NCBI RefSeq assembly: GCF_007066085.1
Contig: NZ_CP041405.1
Location: 5,549,501-5,613,500 of the forward strand
Source: Paenibacillus thiaminolyticus
GTDB taxonomy: Bacteria; Bacillota; Bacilli; Paenibacillales; Paenibacillaceae
Direction: 5' to 3'
Length of the DNA: 64,000 nt
Made by a program: the position numbers and the translations under genes. The notes under the pieces were generated by a model, which saw nothing but the letters and a program-made list of their open reading frames with translations, made no database searches and was not told the origin of the DNA. Numbering within the stretch: position 1 is the stretch's first letter; each line of letters starts with the position of its first letter. This document shows, one piece after another, positions 55,539 through 63,734 of the stretch.

Positions 55539-56756
55539 ATGGACCGTTCCGTACGCGCCGGCAGCTATCGCGACGGGAACCGGGAAGCGGCCCGAGCGGC
55601 CGCCTCCGGCACGCCGTTGGCCTGCCTCGATCTGGATGCGCTGGAGCATAATGCGGGCCTGGTGCTTGACCTGAGCGGACAGAAGCCGATACGTCTGGCG
55701 ACCAAATCGCTGCGCTGCGTTCAGGCGGTCAAGCATCTATTGGCGCTGCATCCCTGCTTCCAGGGCGTCATGTGCTACCATCCGCGGGAAGCCGCCGCTC
55801 TCCTGGAGGCGGGCATCTCCGACGTGCTGATGGGATACCCGACGCTAGACCGGCCGGCCTTGGCCCGCTTGGCCGGATTGCGCCGCCAAGGGAAGGAGAT
55901 CGTCCTGATGGCGGATGACGACAGCCAACTGCGGGCCGCCGAGCAAGCCGCCCGCGAGCAGCAGATCTGCTTCGATATCTGTCTCGATATCGACATGTCC
56001 TCCGCGTTCGGCGGCCTGCACTTCGGCGTGCGCCGTTCGCCGCTGCGGAGCGAAGCTTCCGTGCTGGAGCTGGCGGACGCGATCCGCCGTTCCCCGCATC
56101 TGCAGCTGTCCGGCGTGATGGGCTATGAAGCGCAGCTGGCGGGCTTTCCCGATGCGAAGCCCGGGCAGAAGCTGATGAGTGCCGCCATCCGCTACCTGAA
56201 GCGGCGGTCCGAGGCGGAGGTGGCGGCGCGCCGGGCGGCGATCGTCCGCGTGCTTCGCCGTGAAGGCCACGAGCTCCGCTTCGTGAACGGGGGAGGCAGC
56301 GGCAGCCTGCGCTTCACGGCGTCCGATGAGTCCGTGACGGAGCTGACGGCTGGCTCGGCGTTCTATGCGCCGGCGTTGTTCGACGGCTATGCGGATCTGC
56401 CGTTGCAGCCGGCAGCCGTCTTCGCCCTGCCGGTGGTGAGGGTGGCTGCGCCCGGCATTTATACCTGCTTCGGCGGAGGCTATCCCGCATCCGGCGAAGC
56501 AGGGGCGGACCGGCTGCCGCAGCCGTTCTGGCCCCCCGGCGGGCAGCTCCTGCCGCGGGAAGGCGCGGGGGAGGTGCAGACGCCCGTCCGCTACCCGGAA
56601 GGTGCCGAGCCGCTCCGGCCGGGCGATCTGATCTGGTTCCGGCATGCGAAGGCTGGGGAGCTGGCGGAGCGGTTCCGCGAGTTCATCGCCGTCAAGCAGG
56701 GAGCCTGCCTCGGGACATGGGCTACATATCGCGGAGAAGGGTGGTGCTTCGGATGA
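55539..56756 (+). CDS. fold-III PLP enzyme (D-threonine aldolase/amino-acid deaminase-like)
   Basis: 405-residue PLP-dependent protein of the alanine racemase/D-threonine aldolase fold. The PLP lysine is in RLATKSLRC (about 57-59 of PIRLATKS), followed by the barrel segments GVMCYHPREAAALLEAGISDVLMGYP, FDICLDIDMS, GVMGYEAQLAG and FVNGGGSGS (phosphate-binding glycines). The C-terminal beta domain ends in GDLIWFRHAKAGELAERF, whose His sits where the D-Thr aldolase/D-Ser dehydratase metal site has HxC. ATG 55539 follows GGGGAGAG. It overlaps the downstream flavin oxidase gene by ATGA, implying a shared pathway. Substrate not known; strongly G+C-rich. Confidence 0.8.
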   Translation: MDRSVRAGSYRDGNREAARAAASGTPLACLDLDALEHNAGLVLDLSGQKPIRLATKSLRCVQAVKHLLALHPCFQGVMCYHPREAAALLEAGISDVLMGYPTLDRPALARLAGLRRQGKEIVLMADDDSQLRAAEQAAREQQICFDICLDIDMSSAFGGLHFGVRRSPLRSEASVLELADAIRRSPHLQLSGVMGYEAQLAGFPDAKPGQKLMSAAIRYLKRRSEAEVAARRAAIVRVLRREGHELRFVNGGGSGSLRFTASDESVTELTAGSAFYAPALFDGYADLPLQPAAVFALPVVRVAAPGIYTCFGGGYPASGEAGADRLPQPFWPPGGQLLPREGAGEVQTPVRYPEGAEPLRPGDLIWFRHAKAGELAERFREFIAVKQGACLGTWATYRGEGWCFG

Positions 56757-58063
56757 AGCCGTGGCGCAATTGGGCAGGCAATGTCCGTTGCGAGCCGGAA
56801 CGGTGGTGGGAGCCGGAGGGAGAAGCGGATGTGGCGGAGCTGCTCAGGGAAGCGCAGCGGCAAGGCCGCAGGGTGCGTATCGTCGGCTCCGGCCATTCGT
56901 TCACTCCGCTCGGGGAGACGGAGGAATGGATCGTGCGGCTGCCGCGGATGACCGGTCTGGTGCAGCTGGACGAGAGCGCCCGCACGGTGACGGTGCGGGC
57001 CGGCATGACGCTGCGCGAATTAGGCGGACGGCTGCTTGAGCGGGGCTGGGCGATGGAGAATCTAGGCGACATCGACCGGCAGACGATCGGGGGCGCGGTT
57101 GGGACGGGGACGCATGGAACGGGAAGCGGCTTCGGAAGCCTGTCCACCCAGGTGACCGCGATCCGTGCCGTTCTGGGGAACGGCAGCATCGCCGAAGTTA
57201 GCGAAGGAGATACGGGAGAGAAAAGGGAGCTTTTCAAGGCGATGCAGGTCTCCTTCGGGACGATCGGCATCATGACCGAGCTGACACTGCGGATCGTTCC
57301 CGCGGAGCGGATGCGGCTCGCCAGCTTCCGCTCGACCTTGGAAGAGACGCTGGAGAGGCTGGAGGAATACCGGGGCGGGAACCGCCATTTTGAATTTTTC
57401 TGGTTCCCTTATTCCAGCGGGACGCAGGTGAAGACGATTAATCCGACCGACGCGCCGGCATCGAAGCGCGGCCGATGGAAGGAGTGGAGCGCCTACGCTG
57501 TGGAGAACGGCCTGTTCTGGGGGATGTCGGAAGCATGCCGCATCGCTCCGCGGCTCAGCGGCGGCATCAGCCGCCTGTCGGCGCGCTTCGTGCCGGTCAG
57601 CGACGAGGTCGGCCGGGGAGCTCGCTTGTTCGTGACGCCAAGGCATGTCAAGTTCATGGAAATGGAGTACAGCGTGCCGGCCGCCGCGATGCGGCCCGTC
57701 CTGCTGGAGATGAAGCGGCTGTTGGAGCGGCGGCGGCATTCCGTCCATTTTCCGATCGAATGCCGATATGTCAAGGGGGATGATATTTGGCTGTCGCCCG
57801 CCTACGGCCGGGACTCGGCCTACATCGCGCTTCATATGTATAAAGGGATGCCTTACGAGCCGTATTTCCGCGATATGGAGCAGATTCTGCTCGCTTATGA
57901 CGGGCGGCCGCATTGGGGCAAATGGCATTCCCGGACCGCTTCGCAGCTCGTTGGCATGTATCCGAAGTGGAAGGATGCCGCCCGCATCAGAGAAGCGGCG
58001 GATCCGCGCGGCGTGCTGCTGAACCGGTATGTGGCGCGCCTGATCTCGCCAAGCGCCCGGTAA
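56753..58063 (+). CDS. FAD-linked oxidase, D-arabinono-1,4-lactone/alditol oxidase family
   Basis: 436-residue flavoenzyme of the VAO/PCMH superfamily. Family start WRNWAGNVRCEPERWWEPEGEADVAELLREA, then RIVGSGHSFTPLG (about 43-55), where the His is the usual covalent FAD attachment site, LGDIDRQTIGGAVGTGTHGTGSGFGSLS (about 105-130), and the ALO C-terminal domain with HWGKWHSRTASQLVGMYPKW and DPRGVLLNRYV. All hallmark residues appear intact. ATG 56753 overlaps the stop of the PLP-enzyme gene; the frame is open to 56717 but without a site. True substrate is unknown; names such as gulonolactone oxidase are family labels. Confidence 0.87.
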   Translation: MKPWRNWAGNVRCEPERWWEPEGEADVAELLREAQRQGRRVRIVGSGHSFTPLGETEEWIVRLPRMTGLVQLDESARTVTVRAGMTLRELGGRLLERGWAMENLGDIDRQTIGGAVGTGTHGTGSGFGSLSTQVTAIRAVLGNGSIAEVSEGDTGEKRELFKAMQVSFGTIGIMTELTLRIVPAERMRLASFRSTLEETLERLEEYRGGNRHFEFFWFPYSSGTQVKTINPTDAPASKRGRWKEWSAYAVENGLFWGMSEACRIAPRLSGGISRLSARFVPVSDEVGRGARLFVTPRHVKFMEMEYSVPAAAMRPVLLEMKRLLERRRHSVHFPIECRYVKGDDIWLSPAYGRDSAYIALHMYKGMPYEPYFRDMEQILLAYDGRPHWGKWHSRTASQLVGMYPKWKDAARIREAADPRGVLLNRYVARLISPSAR

Positions 58064-58069
58064 CATGAG

Positions 58070-58104
58070 AACAGCGCCCCGCTTCAAGCGTACGGGGCGC
58101 TGTT
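58070..58104. terminator. bidirectional terminator
   Basis: AACAGCGCCCCG pairs perfectly with CGGGGCGCTGTT. It lies between the oxidase gene (plus) and the acyltransferase gene (minus), which converge on it. T-runs are weak on both sides (GATAAAA). Confidence 0.75.
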
Positions 58105-58113
58105 GATAAAAGG

Positions 58114-59208
58114 TTAACCCTGCTTCATGCCGCGATGGAACACCGACATGCGGTGCCATCCGCCGAGACCGTTCCAATGCGGTTCGATAATCGGGCGGCA
58201 TAGCGACCGTACGGCGGGCTGCGCCAGCAGCACGGTGCAGGCAAGCGAAGCCGCAATCAGCAGAACGGCCTGCGGGCCGGTCGTAATATAATGGTACAGT
58301 CCGGAGACGACAAGCAGCCGGATAATGAGGCCATGGAGCAAGAACACGTACAGCGTTCGCCGCCCCAATCCGGTAATCCAACCGGTATGGAGAGGCACCC
58401 AGGCCAAAAATGCGACCGATGCGACAATCTCCAGCGCGTATATGAACAGGCGCATCCCGATGGCATACCATGGGGATTGCTCCAGCCATCCGAGCTCGCG
58501 GAACGTCATATGGTTCATCAGCCATTCCGGATGGAGCACGTTCGGCCATAGAAGAAGCACAATCAGCAATCCGACGGACAAGCCTGCGGCCAGCTTCCGG
58601 TAGCGGGAAGCGGCGAACCGCTGAATGGCGTCGTCGCGGAAGACGTATCCGAACGCGAAGAATGGTAGATAGACCAGCGTCCGGGATAGACCGAGCCACG
58701 CTCCGTCTATTGGCAGAAATCCCGCGGCAATACCGATGATGGCCGCCAGGATGACCGGATGGCGAACCTGCCAGCGGTTGAACAGCATCAGGATGGCGCG
58801 CCAGATCAAATGTCCGATCAAGAACCACAACAGCAGGTACGGAATAAAGAACGAGTGCTTCATTCCCGGAACGTGGAACAGCGTGACATCGAGCAGCGAA
58901 TATAATGATTGAAAAATGACATACTGGATGCCGATTTGCTTCATCACGGCCCAGCCTGCACGGCCGTTCAGATTGCTGCGGGCGAAATAGCCCGTGACGA
59001 AGACAAACAACGGCATATGAAACGTAAAAATCCAAACGAACAAGCTTTTCAACTCGGGCATGGTGCCGATGAGCGGCTCAATCGCATTGGCGATAAACAC
59101 GCATACAATGAGCATGAACCGCAAATTCAATCCGAAGGTCTCTCCACTCCTTAAGGACACGGCCGACTTCAACCCGGAGGAGGCTTGATTCCACCTGCGC
59201 TCCTGCAT
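58114..59208 (-). CDS. acyltransferase-3 family membrane protein
   Basis: Integral membrane protein of 364 residues with about ten hydrophobic helices, of the OafA/WecH-like acyltransferase-3 type. Supporting segments: LRFMLIVCVFIANAIEPLIG, FTFHMPLFVFVTGYFAR (about 62-78, the conserved H-MPLF region), FFIPYLLLWFLIGHLIWR, LVYLPFFAFGYVFRDD and YVFLLHGLIIRLL. Members acetylate or otherwise acylate surface sugars. GGAGGGAAGGAC precedes ATG 59208. Divergent from the ywiC-like gene; acceptor unknown. Confidence 0.82.
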   Translation of the reverse strand: MQERRWNQASSGLKSAVSLRSGETFGLNLRFMLIVCVFIANAIEPLIGTMPELKSLFVWIFTFHMPLFVFVTGYFARSNLNGRAGWAVMKQIGIQYVIFQSLYSLLDVTLFHVPGMKHSFFIPYLLLWFLIGHLIWRAILMLFNRWQVRHPVILAAIIGIAAGFLPIDGAWLGLSRTLVYLPFFAFGYVFRDDAIQRFAASRYRKLAAGLSVGLLIVLLLWPNVLHPEWLMNHMTFRELGWLEQSPWYAIGMRLFIYALEIVASVAFLAWVPLHTGWITGLGRRTLYVFLLHGLIIRLLVVSGLYHYITTGPQAVLLIAASLACTVLLAQPAVRSLCRPIIEPHWNGLGGWHRMSVFHRGMKQG

Positions 59209-59308
59209 TGTCCTTCCCTCCTACAACTCCTGCCGCGCATCGATTTGTCTATGTTGGCTGCGGCTTTATATTTACGATGTAAACGTACCATAGCGCCGTT
59301 TTCGGGAT

Positions 59309-59324
59309 TGTGATTTACGTCACA
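59309..59324. promoter_or_regulatory. FNR/Crp- or Rex-type operator
   Basis: TGTGATTTACGTCACA is a perfect TGTGA-N6-TCACA palindrome, in the divergent region between the acyltransferase (starts 59208) and ywiC-like (starts 59467) genes. With its flanks (TTGTGA-N6-TCACAT) it also nearly fits the Rex box TTGTGA-N6-TCACAA. No good -10 lies at the class II distance to the right, so the controlled start site is unclear. A TTGACA at 59353 has no matching -10. Confidence 0.65.
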
Positions 59325-59466
59325 TAAAACAGGATGAAAGCGTCGTCCACTTTTGACAGAATGGCGAAAGTTCCTGCCCAAGCTTAGACAGCGCCCGTCA
59401 ATTCAAGTAACATACAGTACAGATGCAGATTGAAGCAACATTTCTTTCAAGGGGGAGACAGGAACG

Positions 59467-60222
59467 ATGTCGAAGGAACATCCCAACCGCAGAGCGAAGC
59501 TTCTGCGGGCTTATATTCCGAATCAGCACGGAGCGTGGGCGATGCTCATCATTCCGTTCGCGGCGGGCATGTTCGCCAGCAAGCCGCAAGCCATTCACGC
59601 CTGGATCGGAATCGCCTGGCTGGCCGCCTATTGCGGATCGTTCGCCGGCCTGCAGTGGATCAAGACCGGACGGGCCAGCGTATATCGAGGCCCGGTGATT
59701 ATATACGGAGCCGCATGCGCGCTCGCCGGGAGCGCCGTATTGGTGATGCGGCCGGATATATGGTGGATGGGCGCCGTCATGGTTCCGCTGCTGCTGCTGA
59801 ACGCGGCGTTCGCCAAGCGCAATCGGGAACGCCATCTCCTCAATGATTTTTTGGCCGTCCTCCAATTTTGCTGGATGCTCCCGATTGCTTACGAGGCAGG
59901 CGGGGGAACGGATTGGAGCCTGGCCTGGCGGGCCTTTGCCGCTTGCTTGCTCTATTTCGCCGGAACGATTTTTTATGTAAAGACGATGATTCGCGAGAAA
60001 GGGAGCCGGCTGTACTACGGCTTGTCTGTCGGCGTCCATATCGTGGCTGCGGCAGCCGTGGGCCTCATGCTTCCCCTCTGGGCGGGCCTCCCGTTCGTGG
60101 CGCTGTTCCTGCGCGCGGTCTGGATGCCTGGCCAGAAGGTAACGATCAAGCAGGTCGGTATTGCGGAGATCGTCTTCAGCATCGTGACGGCGATTCCGCT
60201 AATCGCTGTCATCACTCCGTAG
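59467..60222 (+). CDS. YwiC-like membrane protein
   Basis: 251-residue integral membrane protein with about seven to eight hydrophobic helices. The N-terminal YIPNQHGAWAMLIIPFAAGM and RNRERHLLNDFLAVLQFCW match the YwiC-like family. In B. subtilis ywiC lies among the fnr/nar nitrate-respiration genes, and here a perfect TGTGA-N6-TCACA site is 140 bases upstream, so expression under low oxygen is plausible. Biochemical function is unknown. GGGGGAGACAGGAACG precedes ATG 59467. Monocistronic. Confidence 0.82.
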   Translation: MSKEHPNRRAKLLRAYIPNQHGAWAMLIIPFAAGMFASKPQAIHAWIGIAWLAAYCGSFAGLQWIKTGRASVYRGPVIIYGAACALAGSAVLVMRPDIWWMGAVMVPLLLLNAAFAKRNRERHLLNDFLAVLQFCWMLPIAYEAGGGTDWSLAWRAFAACLLYFAGTIFYVKTMIREKGSRLYYGLSVGVHIVAAAAVGLMLPLWAGLPFVALFLRAVWMPGQKVTIKQVGIAEIVFSIVTAIPLIAVITP

Positions 60223-60264
60223 CCTGTCATATCCGTTCCTTAATTAATGGTTCATGGCAGGTTT

Positions 60265-60293
60265 GCCATACCGTCGGCCGTTGACGGTATGGC
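60265..60293 (+). promoter_or_regulatory. perfect inverted repeat upstream of kdgK
   Basis: GCCATACCGTC (60265-60275) and GACGGTATGGC (60283-60293) are exact reverse complements with a 7-base loop. No T-run follows, so it is either the end of the ywiC-like transcript or an operator for the kdgK-eda unit 62 bases downstream. Confidence 0.5.
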
Positions 60294-60354
60294 AGACAAC
60301 GGATTAAGATAGAGGACAAAGCTTCATGGCAGACCAGAAGGAGGAAACGGCAGA

Positions 60355-61320
60355 ATGAAAGCGTTGTCAGGAAATGCCCCGGAGGTTGTCACGTTCGGCG
60401 AAGCGATGGCCTTGTTCAGCTCCGCAGACACGAGGGGCTTGGAATATGCGCAGACGGTAATGAAATCGTTCGGGGGAGCGGAGAGCAATGTGGCCATCGG
60501 GCTGGCCCGCCTCGGACACCGGGCCGGCTGGTGCGGCCGCCTGGGCCGGGATCCGCTCGGCCGGCATATCGTCAAGGCGATTCGCGGCGAAGGTGTGGAT
60601 GTCTCCCGTGTCGAGATGGCGCCGGATGCGCCGACCGGACTGATGATGCGCGAGCTGATCGCCGGGAAATCATCCGTCTATTATTACCGCGCCGGCTCCG
60701 CGGCAAGCCGCATGACGCCGGGGCATCTGGACAAGGACTATATCCGCTCGGCCCGGCTGCTTCATGTAACCGGGATTACTTGCGCCTTGAGCGACAGCTG
60801 CGCCGAGACCGTCTATGAAGCGGTCGCCATCGCGAAGGCCGCCGGGGTGAAGGTAAGCTTCGATCCGAATCTGCGGCTGAAGCTGTGGACGATTGAAGCC
60901 GCCCGGGAGAAGCTGCTGCCGCTGGCGCGCCAGGCGGACTATTTCCTGCCGGGCCTGGACGAATTGAAGCTGCTGTACGGCACAGAGGATGAGCAAGGCA
61001 TCTTCCGGTGCTTGTCCGAATTGCCCGGAGTCAGTATCGTCAAGGGCGGACCGGGCAAGAATTATGTAGTGCAGGGCAGTCTGATAGACAAGGTTCCGTA
61101 CGAGCTGGTGGAGCATGCCGTCGATACGGTCGGCGCCGGCGATGCCTTCTGTGCCGGATTCCTGTCTGGCATGCTGCAGGGGGCTGATGCCGTGGAGGCG
61201 GTTCGTCTCGGCAATATTACCGGCGCGATGGTCGTGCAGGCGTTCGGAGATTGGGAGGCTTTGCCGACGGCCGAGCAGCTGCAGGCGGTATTGAACCAGG
61301 CGGTGCATATCGAACGGTAG
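60355..61320 (+). CDS. kdgK: 2-keto-3-deoxygluconate kinase (PfkB family)
   Basis: Sugar kinase of 321 residues, phosphorylating 2-keto-3-deoxygluconate to KDPG. PfkB features: VVTFGEAMALFSS at the N-terminus, the substrate region GGAESNVAIGLARLGHRAGWCGRLGRDPLGRHI (about 40-72), YYYRAGSAASRMTP, FDPNLRLKLW and the ATP/anion-hole motif DTVGAGDAFCAGFLSG (about 257-272). KDG specificity rests on the partner eda gene 92 bases downstream; a general carbohydrate kinase cannot be excluded from sequence alone. AGGAGGAAACGGCAGA precedes the ATG. Confidence 0.88.
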   Translation: MKALSGNAPEVVTFGEAMALFSSADTRGLEYAQTVMKSFGGAESNVAIGLARLGHRAGWCGRLGRDPLGRHIVKAIRGEGVDVSRVEMAPDAPTGLMMRELIAGKSSVYYYRAGSAASRMTPGHLDKDYIRSARLLHVTGITCALSDSCAETVYEAVAIAKAAGVKVSFDPNLRLKLWTIEAAREKLLPLARQADYFLPGLDELKLLYGTEDEQGIFRCLSELPGVSIVKGGPGKNYVVQGSLIDKVPYELVEHAVDTVGAGDAFCAGFLSGMLQGADAVEAVRLGNITGAMVVQAFGDWEALPTAEQLQAVLNQAVHIER

Positions 61321-61412
61321 AGGGCCGCCGCGGGACCGCAGTCCGTGATCGCCATGCGGGCTCATGTCCCGGAAGCATAGACGCCGTAGAGGGCGAAGAA
61401 GGGAGAATCATC

Positions 61413-62093
61413 ATGATGGATAAGATTAGAGTGATTCAGCAAATTCAAGAGCATGGCGTCGTCGCCGTACTGCGGGGAGACTCTCCGGATGAAGTGGTGG
61501 AGATGGCTGGACAAGCCATCGAGGGCGGCATCCGCATTATCGAGGTGACGATGACCGTTCCCCATGCGCTTCATGCGATAGAGCAGCTGCGGAGAATGTA
61601 TTCCTCGAAGTCCTCCAGCAGCGACCGCTTCGCGGTCATCGGCGCTGGCACTGTGCTGGAGCCGGTTACGGCCCGTTCCAGTATTTTGGCTGGGGCCGAG
61701 TTCGTCGTCGGTCCGTCGCTCCATCCCGAGACGATCACGATGTGCAATCTGTATCGCGTGCCCGTGCTGCCGGGCGTCATGACGATCGCGGAGGTGCAGC
61801 GCGCGCTCGAGCTGGGGGTTGACGTGGTGAAGCTGTTCCCGGGCAACCTGTATGATCCGTCCATCATTAAGACGATCAGAGGCCCGCTGCCGCAGGCGAA
61901 CCTGATGCCGACCGGCGGCGTCGATGTTAACAATCTGGGCGATTGGATCCGGGCGGGCGCGTTTGCCGTCGGGATCGGATCGGATTTGACCAAGGAAGCG
62001 AAGGCGTCGGGCGATCTTGCTCTCGTTCGCCGCAAAGCAGAACAGTATATGGAGGCATTCCGCCGCGCGAAGGAGCAGATCGCCCGCGGATAA
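61413..62093 (+). CDS. eda: bifunctional KHG/KDPG aldolase
   Basis: Class I aldolase of 226 residues that splits KDPG into pyruvate and glyceraldehyde-3-phosphate. It has GVVAVLRGDSPDEV (about 15-28), IIEVTMTVPHALHAIE with the catalytic Glu (about 46), GAGTVLEPV, and the Schiff-base lysine in DVVKLFPGNLYDP (about 148), then LMPTGGVDVNN. ATG 61413 follows GAAGGGAG; the frame upstream to 61251 overlaps kdgK and is rejected. With kdgK it forms the lower end of uronate/pectin breakdown. A strong terminator follows. Confidence 0.92.
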   Translation: MMDKIRVIQQIQEHGVVAVLRGDSPDEVVEMAGQAIEGGIRIIEVTMTVPHALHAIEQLRRMYSSKSSSSDRFAVIGAGTVLEPVTARSSILAGAEFVVGPSLHPETITMCNLYRVPVLPGVMTIAEVQRALELGVDVVKLFPGNLYDPSIIKTIRGPLPQANLMPTGGVDVNNLGDWIRAGAFAVGIGSDLTKEAKASGDLALVRRKAEQYMEAFRRAKEQIARG

Positions 62094-62098
62094 GCGAA

Positions 62099-62148
62099 TC
62101 CCCTGTCTGTCCGGTACCGTTGGAATCCGGGCGGAGAGGGGTTTTTTA
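62099..62148 (+). terminator. terminator of kdgK-eda
   Basis: TCCCCTGTCTGTCCGG pairs with CCGGGCGGAGAGGGG, with some mismatches in the middle, and is followed by TTTTTTAT. Confidence 0.85.
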
Positions 62149-62378
62149 TGTATGGCTTCGGCTCCCCATTCCCCCTCTTGGCAAGCGCCTCTCATCCGGC
62201 TCAGTCATAGAACGTTCATCGCCTGGAGGCATATGGCGTCCGCCTGCCGCATACAATATGACACCCGCGATATATCAGTCTGCATGTACATACGGAAGAG
62301 GGCATCAATGTGTCGGATGCGCCTCTCTTCTGTGTACTTTTTTCCTGTCACAAGATGTCCATTCGGCTTCCGGCCGCC

Positions 62379-62419
62379 TGTGATCAATATCATACCTGCC
62401 GGCCGGCTTCCCATATAAC
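62379..62419 (+). promoter_or_regulatory. FNR-type promoter of the oxidoreductase operon
   Basis: TGTGATCAATATCATA (62379-62394) has the same TGTGA-N6-TCATA form as the nrdD site. TATAAC (62414-62419) starts 27.5 bases from its centre, close to class II geometry. No -35 hexamer is evident, as expected for an activator-dependent promoter. The gene-free stretch 62149-62572 otherwise holds only an untranslated leader of about 147 bases with a small CTGTC/GACAG hairpin. Confidence 0.6.
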
Positions 62420-62572
62420 CTGTATTCAACCACGTCATATTCAGACCGGTTACGAGATTAGCCAGCAGGAGGTCTGTCCCGCAAGACAGGCCGTCCTCAT
62501 CCGATTCTGGCCCCGTCCCCTGGCGTGTTTCGCCTAGCAGCTGGAGCGGGGGAAAGGAGATGAAGCATTTCA

Positions 62573-63589
62573 ATGGTCAACCTGCCCAAAGTCAATGAGC
62601 TCGGATTTTATGAAATTCGCTTGGAATCGATTGGAGGCCTGGGCGCGAATCTGGCCGGCAAAATGCTGGCCGAAGCCGGCGTCACGGGAAGCGGCTTGAA
62701 TGGCGTCAGCTTTTCCTCCTACGGCTCCGAGAAGAAAGGATCTCCCGTTAAAGCGCATATCCGCTTCTGCCAGCCCGAGACCCGCATCCGGGATACGACT
62801 CCTGTCGAACGGCCTCATATTGTCGGCATATTCCACGAAGCCCTTGCGAAAACGGTCCATGTCACGAACGGAATCTACCCTGACAGCCTGGTGCTGGTCA
62901 ATTCCTCGTCCGATCCGGCGCGTCTGAAGGAAAAGCTTCGCCTTCCTTGCGGCACGATCGCGGTAGTCGACGCGATCGGCATCGCCTTGGAGGAAGGGAA
63001 CCGGGTCAACATGGCGATGCTGGGCGCCCTGTTCCGCCTGTGCGACTTCCTGGATGCGGAGCATATGAAGGGCGTCATCCGCAAATCGCTGGAATCGAAG
63101 TACCCGCAAGCGGTTCAGCCTGCGCTTAATACGTTCCAGCGCGGGTACGACGAGGTCGTCTTCCAGACATTCGCGCTGCCGGAAGGAGAGACTCTCCCCG
63201 GGCCGGTCCGCTGGGATACGCCGACGCTGGGGTATGAGACTCAGCCGATCGGCGGGACGGTCATCAATCCGGGCAACTCCGTGCTGAAGGATCTGAGCAT
63301 TTCCCGCGCGGGAATGATGCCGCATTTCTTCGAGGATAAATGCATTCATTGCGCCGCCTGCGACAATGTATGCCCCGACTTTTGCTTCGTCTGGGAGGAG
63401 AAGCCGGACAAAAAAGGCCGGCTCCATATGTTCCTGCAAGGAATCGATTATCAATATTGCAAGGGCTGCCTGAAGTGCGTCTACGCGTGTCCGACCGAAG
63501 CGCTGTCAAGCGAACGGGAAGAGGAAGGGTATGCGGACGCCCATCGAATGCCGCACCGGTTCGCGTTCGTGGATACAGCACAGCAGTAA
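62573..63589 (+). CDS. 2-oxoacid:ferredoxin oxidoreductase gamma subunit fused to a 2[4Fe-4S] ferredoxin
   Basis: 338-residue protein. Residues about 10-190 form a pyruvate/ketoisovalerate oxidoreductase gamma domain (GFYEIRLESIGGLGANLAGKMLAEAG, SPVKAHIRFCQPETRIRDTTPVERPHIVGIFHE, VNMAMLGALFRLCDFL). After a linker (about 195-250) there are two [4Fe-4S] cluster motifs, CIHCAACDNVCPDFC (about 258-272) and CKGCLKCVYACP (about 294-305). Such fusions carry electrons from thiamine-bound 2-oxoacid to ferredoxin. GGAAAGGAG lies 13 bases before ATG 62573, a long spacing. An alpha-subunit gene follows and an FNR-like site precedes it. The exact 2-oxoacid is not known. Confidence 0.88.
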   Translation: MVNLPKVNELGFYEIRLESIGGLGANLAGKMLAEAGVTGSGLNGVSFSSYGSEKKGSPVKAHIRFCQPETRIRDTTPVERPHIVGIFHEALAKTVHVTNGIYPDSLVLVNSSSDPARLKEKLRLPCGTIAVVDAIGIALEEGNRVNMAMLGALFRLCDFLDAEHMKGVIRKSLESKYPQAVQPALNTFQRGYDEVVFQTFALPEGETLPGPVRWDTPTLGYETQPIGGTVINPGNSVLKDLSISRAGMMPHFFEDKCIHCAACDNVCPDFCFVWEEKPDKKGRLHMFLQGIDYQYCKGCLKCVYACPTEALSSEREEEGYADAHRMPHRFAFVDTAQQ

Positions 63590-63734
63590 CCGGCAGGACG
63601 GCGTGCAGGCAGGCGATTCGCATCGGGCGCGCCTGCTTCCGCCGGAGCGGGCGGCTTCCAGAATGGCCATGCCGATGGTAGACGCTTGCTGGAGCCGCCC
63701 ACGACAGTATGAATGGTAAGGGGGAAGAGAATCC

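Noticed and set aside
57062..59035. 657-residue minus-strand open frame across the oxidase and acyltransferase genes
   Set aside because: Crosses two real genes in the wrong frame, low-complexity and Arg/His-rich; a shadow.
62017..62418. 133-residue open frame downstream of eda
   Set aside because: Starts inside eda and runs through its terminator and the FNR-type promoter; no domain.
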